Source: JAGBWK01 sp964544595
GTDB taxonomy: Bacteria; Bacteroidota; Bacteroidia; Bacteroidales; Muribaculaceae
DNA: 28,136 nucleotides
Reading direction: 5' to 3'
Assembly (NCBI GenBank): GCA_964544595.1
Contig: CAZJBM010000030.1
Span: 1-28,136 of the forward strand
Shown here: positions 17,253 to 25,914 of the stretch, piece by piece
How positions within the stretch are numbered: the stretch's first letter is position 1
Layout of the letters: each line of letters opens with the position of its first letter
The notes under the pieces: generated by a model
Database searches by the model: none
Told to the model about the DNA's origin: nothing
Seen by the model: only the letters and a program-made list of their open reading frames with translations
Translations under genes and position numbers: made by a program

Positions 17253-17284
17253 GCGAAGCCGGCTCCATTAAGGGTCGGTTTCGC
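17253..17284 (+). terminator. Terminator hairpin after pgi
   Basis: GCGAAGCCG (17253-17261) pairs with CGGTTTCGC (17276-17284) with one G-U pair, followed by TGTTTTAG. It begins 18 nt after the stop codon. Confidence 0.7.
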
Positions 17285-17326
17285 TGTTTTAGCGCGCTTT
17301 ATTGCAGTCAAAATGCGCTTAAATGA

Positions 17327-17356
17327 TTGATAAAAGCGATTTTTTTTGTAGATTTG
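17327..17356 (+). promoter_or_regulatory. Bacteroidetes-type promoter for the membrane protein pair
   Basis: The -7 element TAGATTTG (17349-17356) matches TAnnTTTG and has a TTG (17327-17329) 19 bp upstream, the usual spacing. It lies 50 nt before the start codon at 17407. Confidence 0.7.
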
Positions 17357-17406
17357 CGAAAATACAGTAACTATTTATTAACCAATTTAACCTTTCACAT
17401 CTCATT

Positions 17407-18060
17407 ATGGCTTTTTTTGACACAATTCTCAAGCCTCTCAATGCTGTGCTTCATTCGATTGACAACAGCTCGTTTCTCAAAAAACCGATGACCTGGCTTT
17501 ACATTATCAACGGAGTCTTATCGGCGTTGGTGCCTCTCTTTTTGATCTACTACATGTTTAGCGAAGGAAAGAATGCCGCCGGCAACCTCGTCGGATATAT
17601 CGAGGGCTGGAAGGCAGTCGTATGGACGATTGAGGAAATCATACTCGTGTTGGCGCTGCTTTGCCTCTCGGTCTACGCCTTCATGTTCTGGCTCAAACGC
17701 GCCCGTCAGCTCGACAAAGATGTGCGCCGCGGCGATGCTATCGTGGCAATCCCCGTCTATGCCCACTATCTTCAGGCCGGCTTTGAATTCTGGGGCCTCC
17801 TTATCTTTGCTGTTATGGGTCTTGTAGGCGCGATGAGTTTCATATTGCAGATTCTCACCTGGCCTTTCTCTGATATCGCAGAATTCATTTTGGCGGGCCT
17901 CCTTATGCCTATCCTGATTGCGGGCATTGGCGCGGTTATCGGCTATTTCCTGATTTTCATCGGCCACGTGCTCGGCGAACTCCTCCGCGTGAAAGCTATC
18001 GTTGGCAATAACCTGCGCGATCTTGGCGACATATTCCGCGCGACAACCATGGAGGACTAA
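17407..18060 (+). CDS. Hypothetical four-helix membrane protein
   Basis: I do not recognise a family for this 217-aa integral membrane protein. Four hydrophobic helices are visible at about 29-51, 74-96, 128-151 and 160-188. The hydrophilic loop at 97-125 is positively charged (LKRARQLDKDVRRGD), and the C-terminal tail (190-217) is amphipathic. There is no signal peptide, no enzyme motif and no cysteine-rich site. It has its own promoter, and its stop is 4 nt before the start of a zinc-ribbon/single-TM protein, so the two are probably made together and may act together at the inner membrane. Its codon use looks like that of its neighbours. Confidence 0.8.
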   Translation: MAFFDTILKPLNAVLHSIDNSSFLKKPMTWLYIINGVLSALVPLFLIYYMFSEGKNAAGNLVGYIEGWKAVVWTIEEIILVLALLCLSVYAFMFWLKRARQLDKDVRRGDAIVAIPVYAHYLQAGFEFWGLLIFAVMGLVGAMSFILQILTWPFSDIAEFILAGLLMPILIAGIGAVIGYFLIFIGHVLGELLRVKAIVGNNLRDLGDIFRATTMED

Positions 18061-18064
18061 AGCC

Positions 18065-18739
18065 ATGCCTACGATACATCTGAAATCGATGAAGCAGTGC
18101 CCCCGCTGTTTTCATCTCATCCCGGCCTCGGCCCATCATTGCCCCTACTGCGAGGGAACCGGTCAGCCGCGTCCAGTTCAAGCCATACCCGTGGCGCAGC
18201 CTTGGTCGGCCTCAGGCGACAACATCGCCGCGCCTACCATGATGCTTCCCCGCGATGGATCGGAGGGTTTTGTCGGCAAGTCGTCCAAAACACTGCTTTG
18301 GGTGATGATCGCCGCCGCTGTTGTGGTTATCGGAGTCGTTTTATCGCTGATTTTCACCAGAGACAGAGACGGCAACAAGGCTATAAACTTCGACGATGAA
18401 TATACCGAAGAGGTTGCGGTGGAAGAGGCATACAGCCCCGCCGAAGTATTTCTCGGCACCTATTCGGGCTATCTCAACGGCACAATTGACATTACCGTCA
18501 GGTTGACCCACGCCGACGACCGCACCATCTCAGGCTCATACTATTATGGCAACGGAGGATACGGCTCGCTCGACCTCGAAGGCTATGTCAGCGACGATAC
18601 GCTCTACCTGTCGGAAACCGACAACAACGGCCGCCAGACCGGCACCTGGGAGTGCACTAAGTATGGCGACACTCTCCAGGGCACAATGACCAACAGCAAT
18701 GGCCGCTCATTCACCGTTTACTTGACCCAGATCGACTAA
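18065..18739 (+). CDS. Zinc-ribbon single-pass membrane protein, function unknown
   Basis: This 224-aa protein has a zinc ribbon at the N-terminus, CPRC (12-15) and CPYC (26-29), four cysteines in two CxxC knuckles. A linker, one transmembrane helix (about 77-97) and an acidic stretch (DDEYTEEVAVEEAYSPAE) follow. The C-terminal domain (about 125-224) is rich in beta strands, glycine and tyrosine (GTYSGYLNGTIDITVRL, SGSYYYGNGGYGSLDLEG) and looks like a small barrel or sandwich facing the periplasm. The start at 18065 is chosen because it is 4 nt after the upstream stop and begins just before the ribbon; an in-frame ATG at 18002 would overlap the upstream gene. The domain order recalls zinc-ribbon proteins of the bacterial envelope, but I cannot name a function. 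Confidence 0.8.
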   Translation: MPTIHLKSMKQCPRCFHLIPASAHHCPYCEGTGQPRPVQAIPVAQPWSASGDNIAAPTMMLPRDGSEGFVGKSSKTLLWVMIAAAVVVIGVVLSLIFTRDRDGNKAINFDDEYTEEVAVEEAYSPAEVFLGTYSGYLNGTIDITVRLTHADDRTISGSYYYGNGGYGSLDLEGYVSDDTLYLSETDNNGRQTGTWECTKYGDTLQGTMTNSNGRSFTVYLTQID

Positions 18740-18770
18740 GGATTCTCATCCGCGAATCATTTCAACACAC

Positions 18771-18822
18771 GTTCGGAAGCCCACGGCGCCACTCTCGCGC
18801 CCCGGCTTCCGAACTTTTTTTT
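18771..18822 (+). terminator. Strong terminator after the zinc-ribbon gene
   Basis: GTTCGGAAGCC (18771-18781) pairs perfectly with GGCTTCCGAAC (18804-18814), followed by an eight-T run. Confidence 0.9.
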
Positions 18823-18854
18823 CCGCTCTTGAACGAAGATTGCGAAATATTCGT

Positions 18855-18862
18855 TAACTTTG
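18855..18862 (+). promoter_or_regulatory. -7 element for the DUF2461 gene
   Basis: TAACTTTG matches TAnnTTTG and lies 37 nt before the ATG at 18900. A TTG at 18829-18831 is slightly farther upstream (23 bp) than usual. Confidence 0.6.
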
Positions 18863-18899
18863 AAGGTTACTTTATTTATACGGTAACTCCCCTTTGAAG

Positions 18900-19580
18900 A
18901 TGAAACAAATCGTTGAATTTCTCAGAAACCTTGAGCAGAACAACAATCGAGTGTGGTTCAACGCTCATAAGGATGAATACTTGGAGTGCAAGGCGCGCTT
19001 CGACCGCTTCGTGACAGAGCTGATAGAGGCGATCAGGGCGTTCGACCCGTCGATCGGGCCGCTCTCGCTCGCCGACTGCACCTACCGCATATACCGCGAC
19101 ACGCGCTTTTCAAAAAACAAGGCTCCATATAAAACCCATTTCGGCACATTCATATCGCCCGGCGGCAAGAAGTCGCCGTTTGCCGGATATTATGTGCAGA
19201 TAGGCCCGGCGGATGAAGGGTTTGAGTCGGGATGTATTCTTGCCGCGGGCGACTATTGCTGCGACCCCAAGGTGCTTCGTATTCTCCGCGAGGATATTGA
19301 AGCCGACAAGGGCGAGACCTTTGACGAGGCGGTGCGCCATGCCCGGGGGTTCGCGATCGACACCGACATGTCGCTGAAGCGCTGCCCGCGCGACTTCCCC
19401 GCCGACCAGCCGTTCAGCCACTGGTTTCTGCTTAAAAACTTCTGCCTTGTCAGCCAAGTGGGCCTCAAATACATGTTACGCCCGGCATTGGTAAAGCGTA
19501 TCGCCGACGACCTGCGCACCACCAAGCCGTTTCTCGACCTCGTCAACCGCGCGATCCAATACTCAATCGAAGAAGATTAA
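18900..19580 (+). CDS. DUF2461 family protein
   Basis: This 226-aa cytoplasmic protein belongs to the widespread DUF2461 (TIGR02453) family, whose function is not known. The family core is evident in FLRNLEQNNNRVWFNAHKDE (7-26) and YRIYRDTRFSKNKAPYKTH (62-80), followed by GGKKSPFAGYYVQIGP (88-103). The start is placed at the ATG at 18900; a TTG two codons earlier is also possible but less likely. Length is normal for the family. It lies 63 nt upstream of the S41 protease gene on the same strand with no terminator between them, so co-transcription is likely. Confidence 0.92.
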   Translation: MKQIVEFLRNLEQNNNRVWFNAHKDEYLECKARFDRFVTELIEAIRAFDPSIGPLSLADCTYRIYRDTRFSKNKAPYKTHFGTFISPGGKKSPFAGYYVQIGPADEGFESGCILAAGDYCCDPKVLRILREDIEADKGETFDEAVRHARGFAIDTDMSLKRCPRDFPADQPFSHWFLLKNFCLVSQVGLKYMLRPALVKRIADDLRTTKPFLDLVNRAIQYSIEED

Positions 19581-19643
19581 CGAGACAATACTAAACAATT
19601 CAAGCTACAATTTCACAATCATTCAAGTAAATTCATTATAAAA

Positions 19644-21308
19644 ATGCGCCATATATTCCCTGCCGCCGCGGTTTTAGCCGCCTGCGTCATCTCCGTCAGC
19701 TCGGCCACAAATAGCCCCAAACAGGAGATAAGCCGTAATCTCGACGTGTTCAACTCGATTTATAAAATACTGCAGACTACCTACGTCGACACGATCAACG
19801 CCGAGAAGTCGATCAATACGGCCATCAACGCCATGCTCCGCGAGATCGACCCCTACACCGTCTATATCCCCGAAAGCGAGCAGGAGGATTTCTTGACCAT
19901 CTCCACCGGCGAATTCGGCGGCATAGGCGCCTATATCCACCAGATTCCTTCGGGCGAAACCGTAATTTCAGAGCCTCAGATAGGCACCCCCGCCGCTAAG
20001 GCTGGTCTGAAGGCCGGCGACGTGATTCTCACGATCGACGGCGACACGGTGACGTCGATAGGCTCCGACAAGGTGCGCAACCGTCTGCGCGGCCAGGCGG
20101 GCACCACTTTCACTATGACCGTGAAGCGCCCCTACGTTCAAGACTCGATACTGTCGTTTGACATCACCCGCGCGAAAATCGACGTGCAGACCCTCCCCTA
20201 CTATGGCGTGGTGCGCGACTCCGTGGGCTACATCATGCTCAGCACATTCAACGAGAAGTCGGCTCCCGAGGTGCGCAAGGCTCTCACCGAGCTTCTCGCC
20301 GACGAGCGCACAAAAGGTATCGTGCTCGACCTCCGCGGCAACGGCGGCGGCCTCCTGGAGAGCGCCGTTGAGATAGTCGGGATGTTTGTTCCGAAAGGCA
20401 CCGAGGTGCTTCGCACCCGAGGCCGTAATCTCACCAACGAGCGCATCTACAAGACCTCGAAGAAACCTATCGCCGCCGACATCCCCCTCGCCGTGCTGAT
20501 CGACGACGGCACCGCGTCAGCGGCCGAAATCACCGCCGGGGCTCTTCAAGATCTCGACAGGGCCGTGATTATCGGCGACCGCTCCTACGGCAAGGGGCTC
20601 GTGCAATCCACCCACTCGCTTCCGGCCAACGGCTTGCTTAAACTCACTATCGCCAAGTATTACATACCGAGCGGCCGCCTTATCCAGGCGATTGACTACG
20701 CTCACCGCGACGAGGACGGTCGCCCTACCTATATCGCCGACTCGCTCACCAACGTGTTTTACACCAAAGCCGGGCGCGAGGTGCGCGACGGCGGCGGTAT
20801 CACCCCCGACATAAAAATCGAGTACCCCGAGGCAAATCGTCTCGTCTACAACATTGTGCGCGACCGCTGGGACTTCAACTACGCGACTAAATATGCCGCT
20901 TCTCATCCCTCGATTCCGGCGCCTGAGGAGTTCACTATCGACGACGCCACTTACGAGGAATTCAAGCAGTCGATCGACCCCGATAAATTCGAGTACGACA
21001 AGGTATGCGAATTCATTATCGAGCAGCTCGAAAAAGCAGCTAACGACGAGGGATACATGAACGACAGCGTGCGCTCGCAAATCGACGCGCTTAAAGTGTC
21101 GCTCAAGCACGACCTCAACAAAGACCTTGACACCAACCGGGCTAAGATTTCAGATTATCTCGCTACCGAAATCATTAAGCGCTACTACTTTACCCCCGGC
21201 ACGGTTGCTTATTCGCTTCGCTCCGACCCGGCAGTAGCCAGCGCGATGAAAGTGCTCTCCGATCCCGCCCAGCTCCGCGCCATCCTCTCTGCGCCGAAGA
21301 AAAAATAA
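19644..21308 (+). CDS. S41-family C-terminal-processing-type peptidase
   Basis: This 554-aa exported serine protease of the CtpA/Prc type cuts proteins near their C-terminus in the periplasm. An N-terminal hydrophobic stretch has LAAC at 11-14, which could be an unusually short lipobox. A helical region is followed by a PDZ domain at about 85-165 (GGIGAYI, GLKAGDVILTIDGD). The protease core has DLRGNGGGLLESAV (229-242), the catalytic serine in DDGTASAAEI (S292) and the catalytic lysine in SYGKGLVQ (K317). The S/K dyad is intact. About 150 residues after the core are charged and helical, as is usual in Bacteroidetes members. It probably shares a transcript with the DUF2461 gene. It converges on metH, with 32 nt between stop codons and no obvious terminator. 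Confidence 0.93.
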   Translation: MRHIFPAAAVLAACVISVSSATNSPKQEISRNLDVFNSIYKILQTTYVDTINAEKSINTAINAMLREIDPYTVYIPESEQEDFLTISTGEFGGIGAYIHQIPSGETVISEPQIGTPAAKAGLKAGDVILTIDGDTVTSIGSDKVRNRLRGQAGTTFTMTVKRPYVQDSILSFDITRAKIDVQTLPYYGVVRDSVGYIMLSTFNEKSAPEVRKALTELLADERTKGIVLDLRGNGGGLLESAVEIVGMFVPKGTEVLRTRGRNLTNERIYKTSKKPIAADIPLAVLIDDGTASAAEITAGALQDLDRAVIIGDRSYGKGLVQSTHSLPANGLLKLTIAKYYIPSGRLIQAIDYAHRDEDGRPTYIADSLTNVFYTKAGREVRDGGGITPDIKIEYPEANRLVYNIVRDRWDFNYATKYAASHPSIPAPEEFTIDDATYEEFKQSIDPDKFEYDKVCEFIIEQLEKAANDEGYMNDSVRSQIDALKVSLKHDLNKDLDTNRAKISDYLATEIIKRYYFTPGTVAYSLRSDPAVASAMKVLSDPAQLRAILSAPKKK

Positions 21309-21340
21309 CATATAGTCGATGAACGGCTCGGCCGCGTTAT

Positions 21341-24300
21341 TCAGAGAATAAAATAGCGCGACATGGGCGACGCGAAGTAAAATCCGGCGACCGACGATGA
21401 GGGGACAAGCGCGCCGTTCTCGGTAACTTTCACTCCGATTTCCGAAGGGTTGACGAGTTGCGCGAGCGAGTGCATGGTCATCTGGTCGGGCAACGACGGA
21501 TAGCCTATCGCCGGGCGTATGCCACGGTATCTCCCTTGCCTTATGGCAGTCGCGTCAAGCGGCTCATCGGGAGCGTAGCCCCACAGCGAAGCGCGCGCAT
21601 TGTAGTGCAGCCACTCCGATGCGGCCTCGGCCAGTCGGTCGCTTACCGACTGCAACAGCAGATGTCGATAGCTGTCGGCCTCACATGTGCTCGCGTCTAA
21701 CATAGCCCGTATCTTCTCTCCTATTGATACCACAAAACACCCGACATGATCGCCATAAGAGCGCGGCGCGACGAAATCGCATAACGCTATGCGTTCGCCG
21801 CGCGTCGGCGAAGGCTTCTGGCGAGGTGTAGGAATATAGACGCCTTCCACATTTAGGCCGTCTCCTTCGGGCCATGCCCTAAAAAACCCTACCCGACAAA
21901 GCATTTTCGCTCCCTTAGCCTCCATTTCGTCAAGCATAGCGTCGGCATCTCTTCGCAGCTCTGCCGCCTCCTCGGAGCCTCGACGCACTTTCCAGCAATT
22001 ATTGAAAGATATCCAGTTGATGAATTCGCGCACCTCCCCGACCGGGACCTCAACCGTTTTCACCCCGGTGAACGAAGGAACGGTAATCTGAGTCTCATCC
22101 CACAGCGGAGTGTGATTAGACAGCTGTTCCGTATCCGATAAATACGTCTCTGACTCGGCTGCTTGATGTTCAAGGCATATTTTCCGCTGCAATGCGCGTA
22201 TACGGGTCGCCTCCCGCGTGAAATCAGCGAGAAAGCGCGACGCGATCACCGGATTTTGCGAAGCATCGCCAACTCTTACCACTACCCCATCGCCGTATGC
22301 GGGGGCTATACGCAGAGCTGTGTGCGCGTCGGAAGTCGCGGCTCCGCCCACAAACAACGGCACAGATATACCCGCGGCGCACAATGCCTCGGCCACATTG
22401 ACCATTTCGTTGAGCGAAGGGGAAATCAGTCCGCTCAAGCCTATGAAATCAGGCTTATATTCAATCGCCTTCTCAACAATGGTATGCGCGTCGACCTGCA
22501 CCCCCAGGTCGATAACCTTAAAATTGTTGCAACGCAGTATGACGGCCGCTATATTCTTGCCTATATCGTGCACATCGCCCTTTACGGTGGCGAGCATGAA
22601 AAGCCCCTTACCGGCCCCGGCTTCCATACCGGCCTCAAGCTGCGGGCGAAGTATCTCCACGGCCCGATGCATCGTGCGCGCGCTCTTCACCACTTGCGGG
22701 AGAAACATTTTTCCTGACTCGAACAGCGCGCCTACGCGCTCCATTCCGGCCATGAGCGGCCCCTCGACTACGGCGTTGGCCGAGCCTAACATCTCAACGG
22801 CTTCGAGCAAATCTGATTCAAGCGACGTGTCATTGCCGCTGACAAGCGCAGCCGCGAGGCGTTCGCTCGCCGATTGCGTATTCACGGTTGCAGCGGTCTC
22901 TGCAATTCCGGAGCCATCGGGCGTAAACTCCGGGGCATGCCTGAGAAGACGGTCGGTGGCGTCATCCCTACGGCATAAAACCACATCCTCAAGCAGCGTG
23001 AGAAGCTGGGCGGGAATAGAGTCGTAGGTGACTTTCGTGGCCGGGTCCATGATCGCCATTGTCAAGCCTGCCGCGATAGCGTGGTAAAGAAACACGGCGT
23101 GCATCGCCTGGCGCATATAGTTATTGCCTCTGAACGCGAATGAAAGATTACTCAATCCGCCGCTGGTTTTCGCTCCGGGCAAGGATTCGCGTATCCATTT
23201 CACGGCCCTTATGAAATCCAAGGCATATAGGTCGTGCTCAGGCATGCCGGTGGCTATTGTCAGCACGTTGGGGTCGAATATGATGTCGCGGGGATCGAAA
23301 CCGACCTGCTCGGTCAGCAATCGATAGGCTCGGGCGCAGATTTCGATTTTACGCTCAAAAGTTGTTGCCTGACCCCGCTCGTCGAATGCCATTACCACAA
23401 CGGCGGCTCCGAGCGAATGAATCATGCGGGCCTGCTGAAGGAAGGTTTCCTCGCCCGGTTTGAGTGATATAGAGTTGACAATCGCGCGTCCGGCCACATT
23501 TTGCAAAGCGCGCGCGATAGTGTCGAAATCCGACGAATCTATCATCCAGGGCACAGACGCCGTGACGGGGTCGGCGGTAAGCAGACGTAGGAAATACTCC
23601 ATTTCAGCCGGGGTGTCAAGCATTCCGTCGTCCATATTTATGTCGAGAATCATAGCCCCGTCCTCTACCTGTTTACGCGCTATGGCAACGGCCTCGTCGT
23701 AGTTTTTCTCCTTTATAAGCCTGAGGAACTTACGGCTTCCGGCCACGTTACATCGCTCGCCTATGTTGATGAATCCGCGGTCGTCGTGAAACACATCTAT
23801 TCCGGCGAGCCACGCCGAGCGCTTCCCCTCGCATGGCTTACGCGGGGCGGGGCGACGCGCCACAAGCTGGCTAAGCGCGGCTATATGGGCCGGCGTTGTG
23901 CCGCAGCATCCTCCTACTATATTCAACATCCCGTTGGCCAGCAGCGGCTCGATCGCGCCCGCGAATCGCTCGGGAGTCTCCGCATAGCTGCCTGTTGAAT
24001 CGGGCAATCCCGCGTTGGGATAGAAAATGGTCGCGAAGGGCGAGATCGAGGCTATGCGGCTTACGTAGGGGGCCAACGACGCGGGCCCCGCCGAGCAGTT
24101 GAATCCCACCGCGAGAGGGCGAGCGCTCTCCACTATAGCGAGGAATGCCTCGGGCGTATGGCCCGAAAGTATGCGGCCCGACGTGTCAGACACTGTAATC
24201 GACAGCGCGATAGGAACATCCGCCCCGCGCTTTGCCATTGCCCTCCTTGCCCCCGCGATAGCGGCTTTCGCGTTGAGCGCGTCGAAAATGGTCTCGATAA

Positions 24301-24856
24301 GCAAGAAATCCACTCCTCCGTCAATGAGCGCGCCTGCCTGCTGCTCAAAAGCGTCGCTCATCTGAGCGAAGTCGACACTGCGCGCCCCCTGGTCGTTAAT
24401 GTCGGAGGAGAGCGACGCCGCAAATCCTGTGGGGCCAATTGAGCCGGCCACAAAACGCGGACGATCGGTAGTGGAGTATCGGTCGGCTTCGGCGCGGGCA
24501 AGTTGGGCGCCTGCACGGTTGATTTCTTCCACAAGATGTTCAGTGCCGTATTCCCGCTGCGAGAGCACTGTCGCGTTGAATGTGTTGGTTTCGATGATGT
24601 CGGCCCCGGCTTCGAGATACTGCCTGTGGATTGAAGCGACCACTTCGGGCGCGGTAAGGCACAATATATCGTTATTTCCCTTCAGCTCGGCGGTATGGTT
24701 CTGGAGCAATGCCCCCCTGAATTCCGATTCTGAAAGCGACTGAAGTTGAATCATCACACCCATAGAGCCGTCGAGAACGAGTACCCGGTTGTTCAGGGCG
24801 TCTCGCAGACGGCTATAGTCGCGTTGCGGTTGATTGCTCGATATATTCGTGCTCAT
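21341..24856 (-). CDS. metH: Cobalamin-dependent methionine synthase
   Basis: This 1171-aa cytoplasmic enzyme transfers a methyl group from 5-methyltetrahydrofolate through cobalamin to homocysteine. Four modules appear in order. The homocysteine-binding barrel (about 20-335) has zinc ligands C254 and C317/C318 (GGCCGTTP). The folate-binding barrel is at about 355-630 (NIGERCNVAGSRKF, DINMDDGMLD). The cobalamin domain (about 660-885) has the DxHxxG motif DVHDIG, with H763 as lower ligand. The AdoMet reactivation domain (about 900-1171) has RPAIGYPSLPDQ. The enzyme is slightly shorter than E. coli MetH but complete. It is the last gene of metY-metF-metH, 79 nt after metF. No cobalamin riboswitch is visible in that gap. 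Confidence 0.97.
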   Translation of the reverse strand: MSTNISSNQPQRDYSRLRDALNNRVLVLDGSMGVMIQLQSLSESEFRGALLQNHTAELKGNNDILCLTAPEVVASIHRQYLEAGADIIETNTFNATVLSQREYGTEHLVEEINRAGAQLARAEADRYSTTDRPRFVAGSIGPTGFAASLSSDINDQGARSVDFAQMSDAFEQQAGALIDGGVDFLLIETIFDALNAKAAIAGARRAMAKRGADVPIALSITVSDTSGRILSGHTPEAFLAIVESARPLAVGFNCSAGPASLAPYVSRIASISPFATIFYPNAGLPDSTGSYAETPERFAGAIEPLLANGMLNIVGGCCGTTPAHIAALSQLVARRPAPRKPCEGKRSAWLAGIDVFHDDRGFINIGERCNVAGSRKFLRLIKEKNYDEAVAIARKQVEDGAMILDINMDDGMLDTPAEMEYFLRLLTADPVTASVPWMIDSSDFDTIARALQNVAGRAIVNSISLKPGEETFLQQARMIHSLGAAVVVMAFDERGQATTFERKIEICARAYRLLTEQVGFDPRDIIFDPNVLTIATGMPEHDLYALDFIRAVKWIRESLPGAKTSGGLSNLSFAFRGNNYMRQAMHAVFLYHAIAAGLTMAIMDPATKVTYDSIPAQLLTLLEDVVLCRRDDATDRLLRHAPEFTPDGSGIAETAATVNTQSASERLAAALVSGNDTSLESDLLEAVEMLGSANAVVEGPLMAGMERVGALFESGKMFLPQVVKSARTMHRAVEILRPQLEAGMEAGAGKGLFMLATVKGDVHDIGKNIAAVILRCNNFKVIDLGVQVDAHTIVEKAIEYKPDFIGLSGLISPSLNEMVNVAEALCAAGISVPLFVGGAATSDAHTALRIAPAYGDGVVVRVGDASQNPVIASRFLADFTREATRIRALQRKICLEHQAAESETYLSDTEQLSNHTPLWDETQITVPSFTGVKTVEVPVGEVREFINWISFNNCWKVRRGSEEAAELRRDADAMLDEMEAKGAKMLCRVGFFRAWPEGDGLNVEGVYIPTPRQKPSPTRGERIALCDFVAPRSYGDHVGCFVVSIGEKIRAMLDASTCEADSYRHLLLQSVSDRLAEAASEWLHYNARASLWGYAPDEPLDATAIRQGRYRGIRPAIGYPSLPDQMTMHSLAQLVNPSEIGVKVTENGALVPSSSVAGFYFASPMSRYFIL

Positions 24857-24935
24857 TGCAAGTATTATGACAGGTTACGATAAAGGGGTATGCCATAAAA
24901 TGGCCTACCCGGCTTATAAAAACAGGAGTGCAAAT

Positions 24936-25892
24936 TTAATAAATTTTTTTCGCTATCTCAGCCACTCCGCGAGTCGCGTGCATGGCGTAGAAATGTATGC
25001 TCGGCACGTTGTGGCGCTTCAGCTCCTTGGCCTGCTCGGTGGCCCACTCGATTCCGAGGGCGCGCACTTCATCATCGGTCGCGCAGCGCATCAGCTCACG
25101 CGAGAGCTCGGTCGGGAAATCGATATGGAATATGCGCGGTAGCAGCGACATCTGGCGCAGGGAGGTCAGCGGCTTTATGCCCGGAATTATCGGCACATCG
25201 ATACCCGCCTGACGGCAACGCTCAACGAATCCGAAATATTTCTCGTTGTCGAAAAACATCTGAGTCACTATGTACGAAGCTCCGTTATCAATCTTGTTCT
25301 TAAGGTTGATAAGGTCGCTTTCGAGGTTCATGGCCTCTTCATGTTTTTCGGGGTAGCCCGCGACGCCAAATGAGAACGGGCGCGAAAGCGGCGCGCCGCA
25401 AGAGCCGTCGACCATCCTTCCGTCATTGAACTCCACTATCTGCCGGGCAAGCGTAGAGGCGTGGATATGGCCGTCGGGGCTTGTGCTGAACGACGCGGCG
25501 TTGCGCTCGCGGTCGCCGCGCAGCGCAAGCACATCGGTGATTCCGAGGTAAGATAGGTCGATGAGCTGGTCCTCGATTTCGCGGCGGCTGTAGTCGCCGC
25601 AAATTATGTGGGGTACGGGCCTGATACCGAAACGCTCCTTCAGCACGGCCGCGATAGCCACTGTTCCGGGCCGCTTCTGCGCCGACGACGCGCGGTAAGT
25701 GCCTCCGCCGACATGAATATACGACACTTCGGTGCGGTGGGTGGTAATATTGACATACGCCGGATTGAATTCCAGCAGTGGTTTTATGCCTTCGAGGGTT
25801 TTATCGATGCTGTTGCCTCGAATAGGGGGCAGTATTTCAAACGAGAACGCTGTCGGATGATCCGAAGCTAAGAATGACGCGACACTATCCAT
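24936..25892 (-). CDS. metF: Methylenetetrahydrofolate reductase
   Basis: This 318-aa cytoplasmic flavoenzyme reduces 5,10-methylenetetrahydrofolate to 5-methyltetrahydrofolate, the methyl donor used by the metH product encoded next. Family marks are FSFEILPP (16-23) with the catalytic glutamate E19, THRTEVSY in the folate site (51-58), ALRGD (123-127) in the FAD site, and YIVTQMFFDNEKYF in the C-terminal half. Length is slightly over the E. coli enzyme. It starts 22 nt after the metY stop and precedes metH by 79 nt, so the three genes form a leftward methionine operon. Confidence 0.96.
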   Translation of the reverse strand: MDSVASFLASDHPTAFSFEILPPIRGNSIDKTLEGIKPLLEFNPAYVNITTHRTEVSYIHVGGGTYRASSAQKRPGTVAIAAVLKERFGIRPVPHIICGDYSRREIEDQLIDLSYLGITDVLALRGDRERNAASFSTSPDGHIHASTLARQIVEFNDGRMVDGSCGAPLSRPFSFGVAGYPEKHEEAMNLESDLINLKNKIDNGASYIVTQMFFDNEKYFGFVERCRQAGIDVPIIPGIKPLTSLRQMSLLPRIFHIDFPTELSRELMRCATDDEVRALGIEWATEQAKELKRHNVPSIHFYAMHATRGVAEIAKKIY

Positions 25893-25914
25893 TATCAGGT
25901 AATTTGGATGATGA

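Noticed and set aside
18002..18064. Upstream ATG extending the zinc-ribbon protein by 21 codons
   Set aside because: It would overlap the preceding membrane-protein gene by 59 nt; the ATG at 18065 is 4 nt after that gene's stop.
24857..24935. Possible cobalamin riboswitch ahead of metH
   Set aside because: The 79-nt gap is too short for the full aptamer and I do not see the conserved B12-box sequence.
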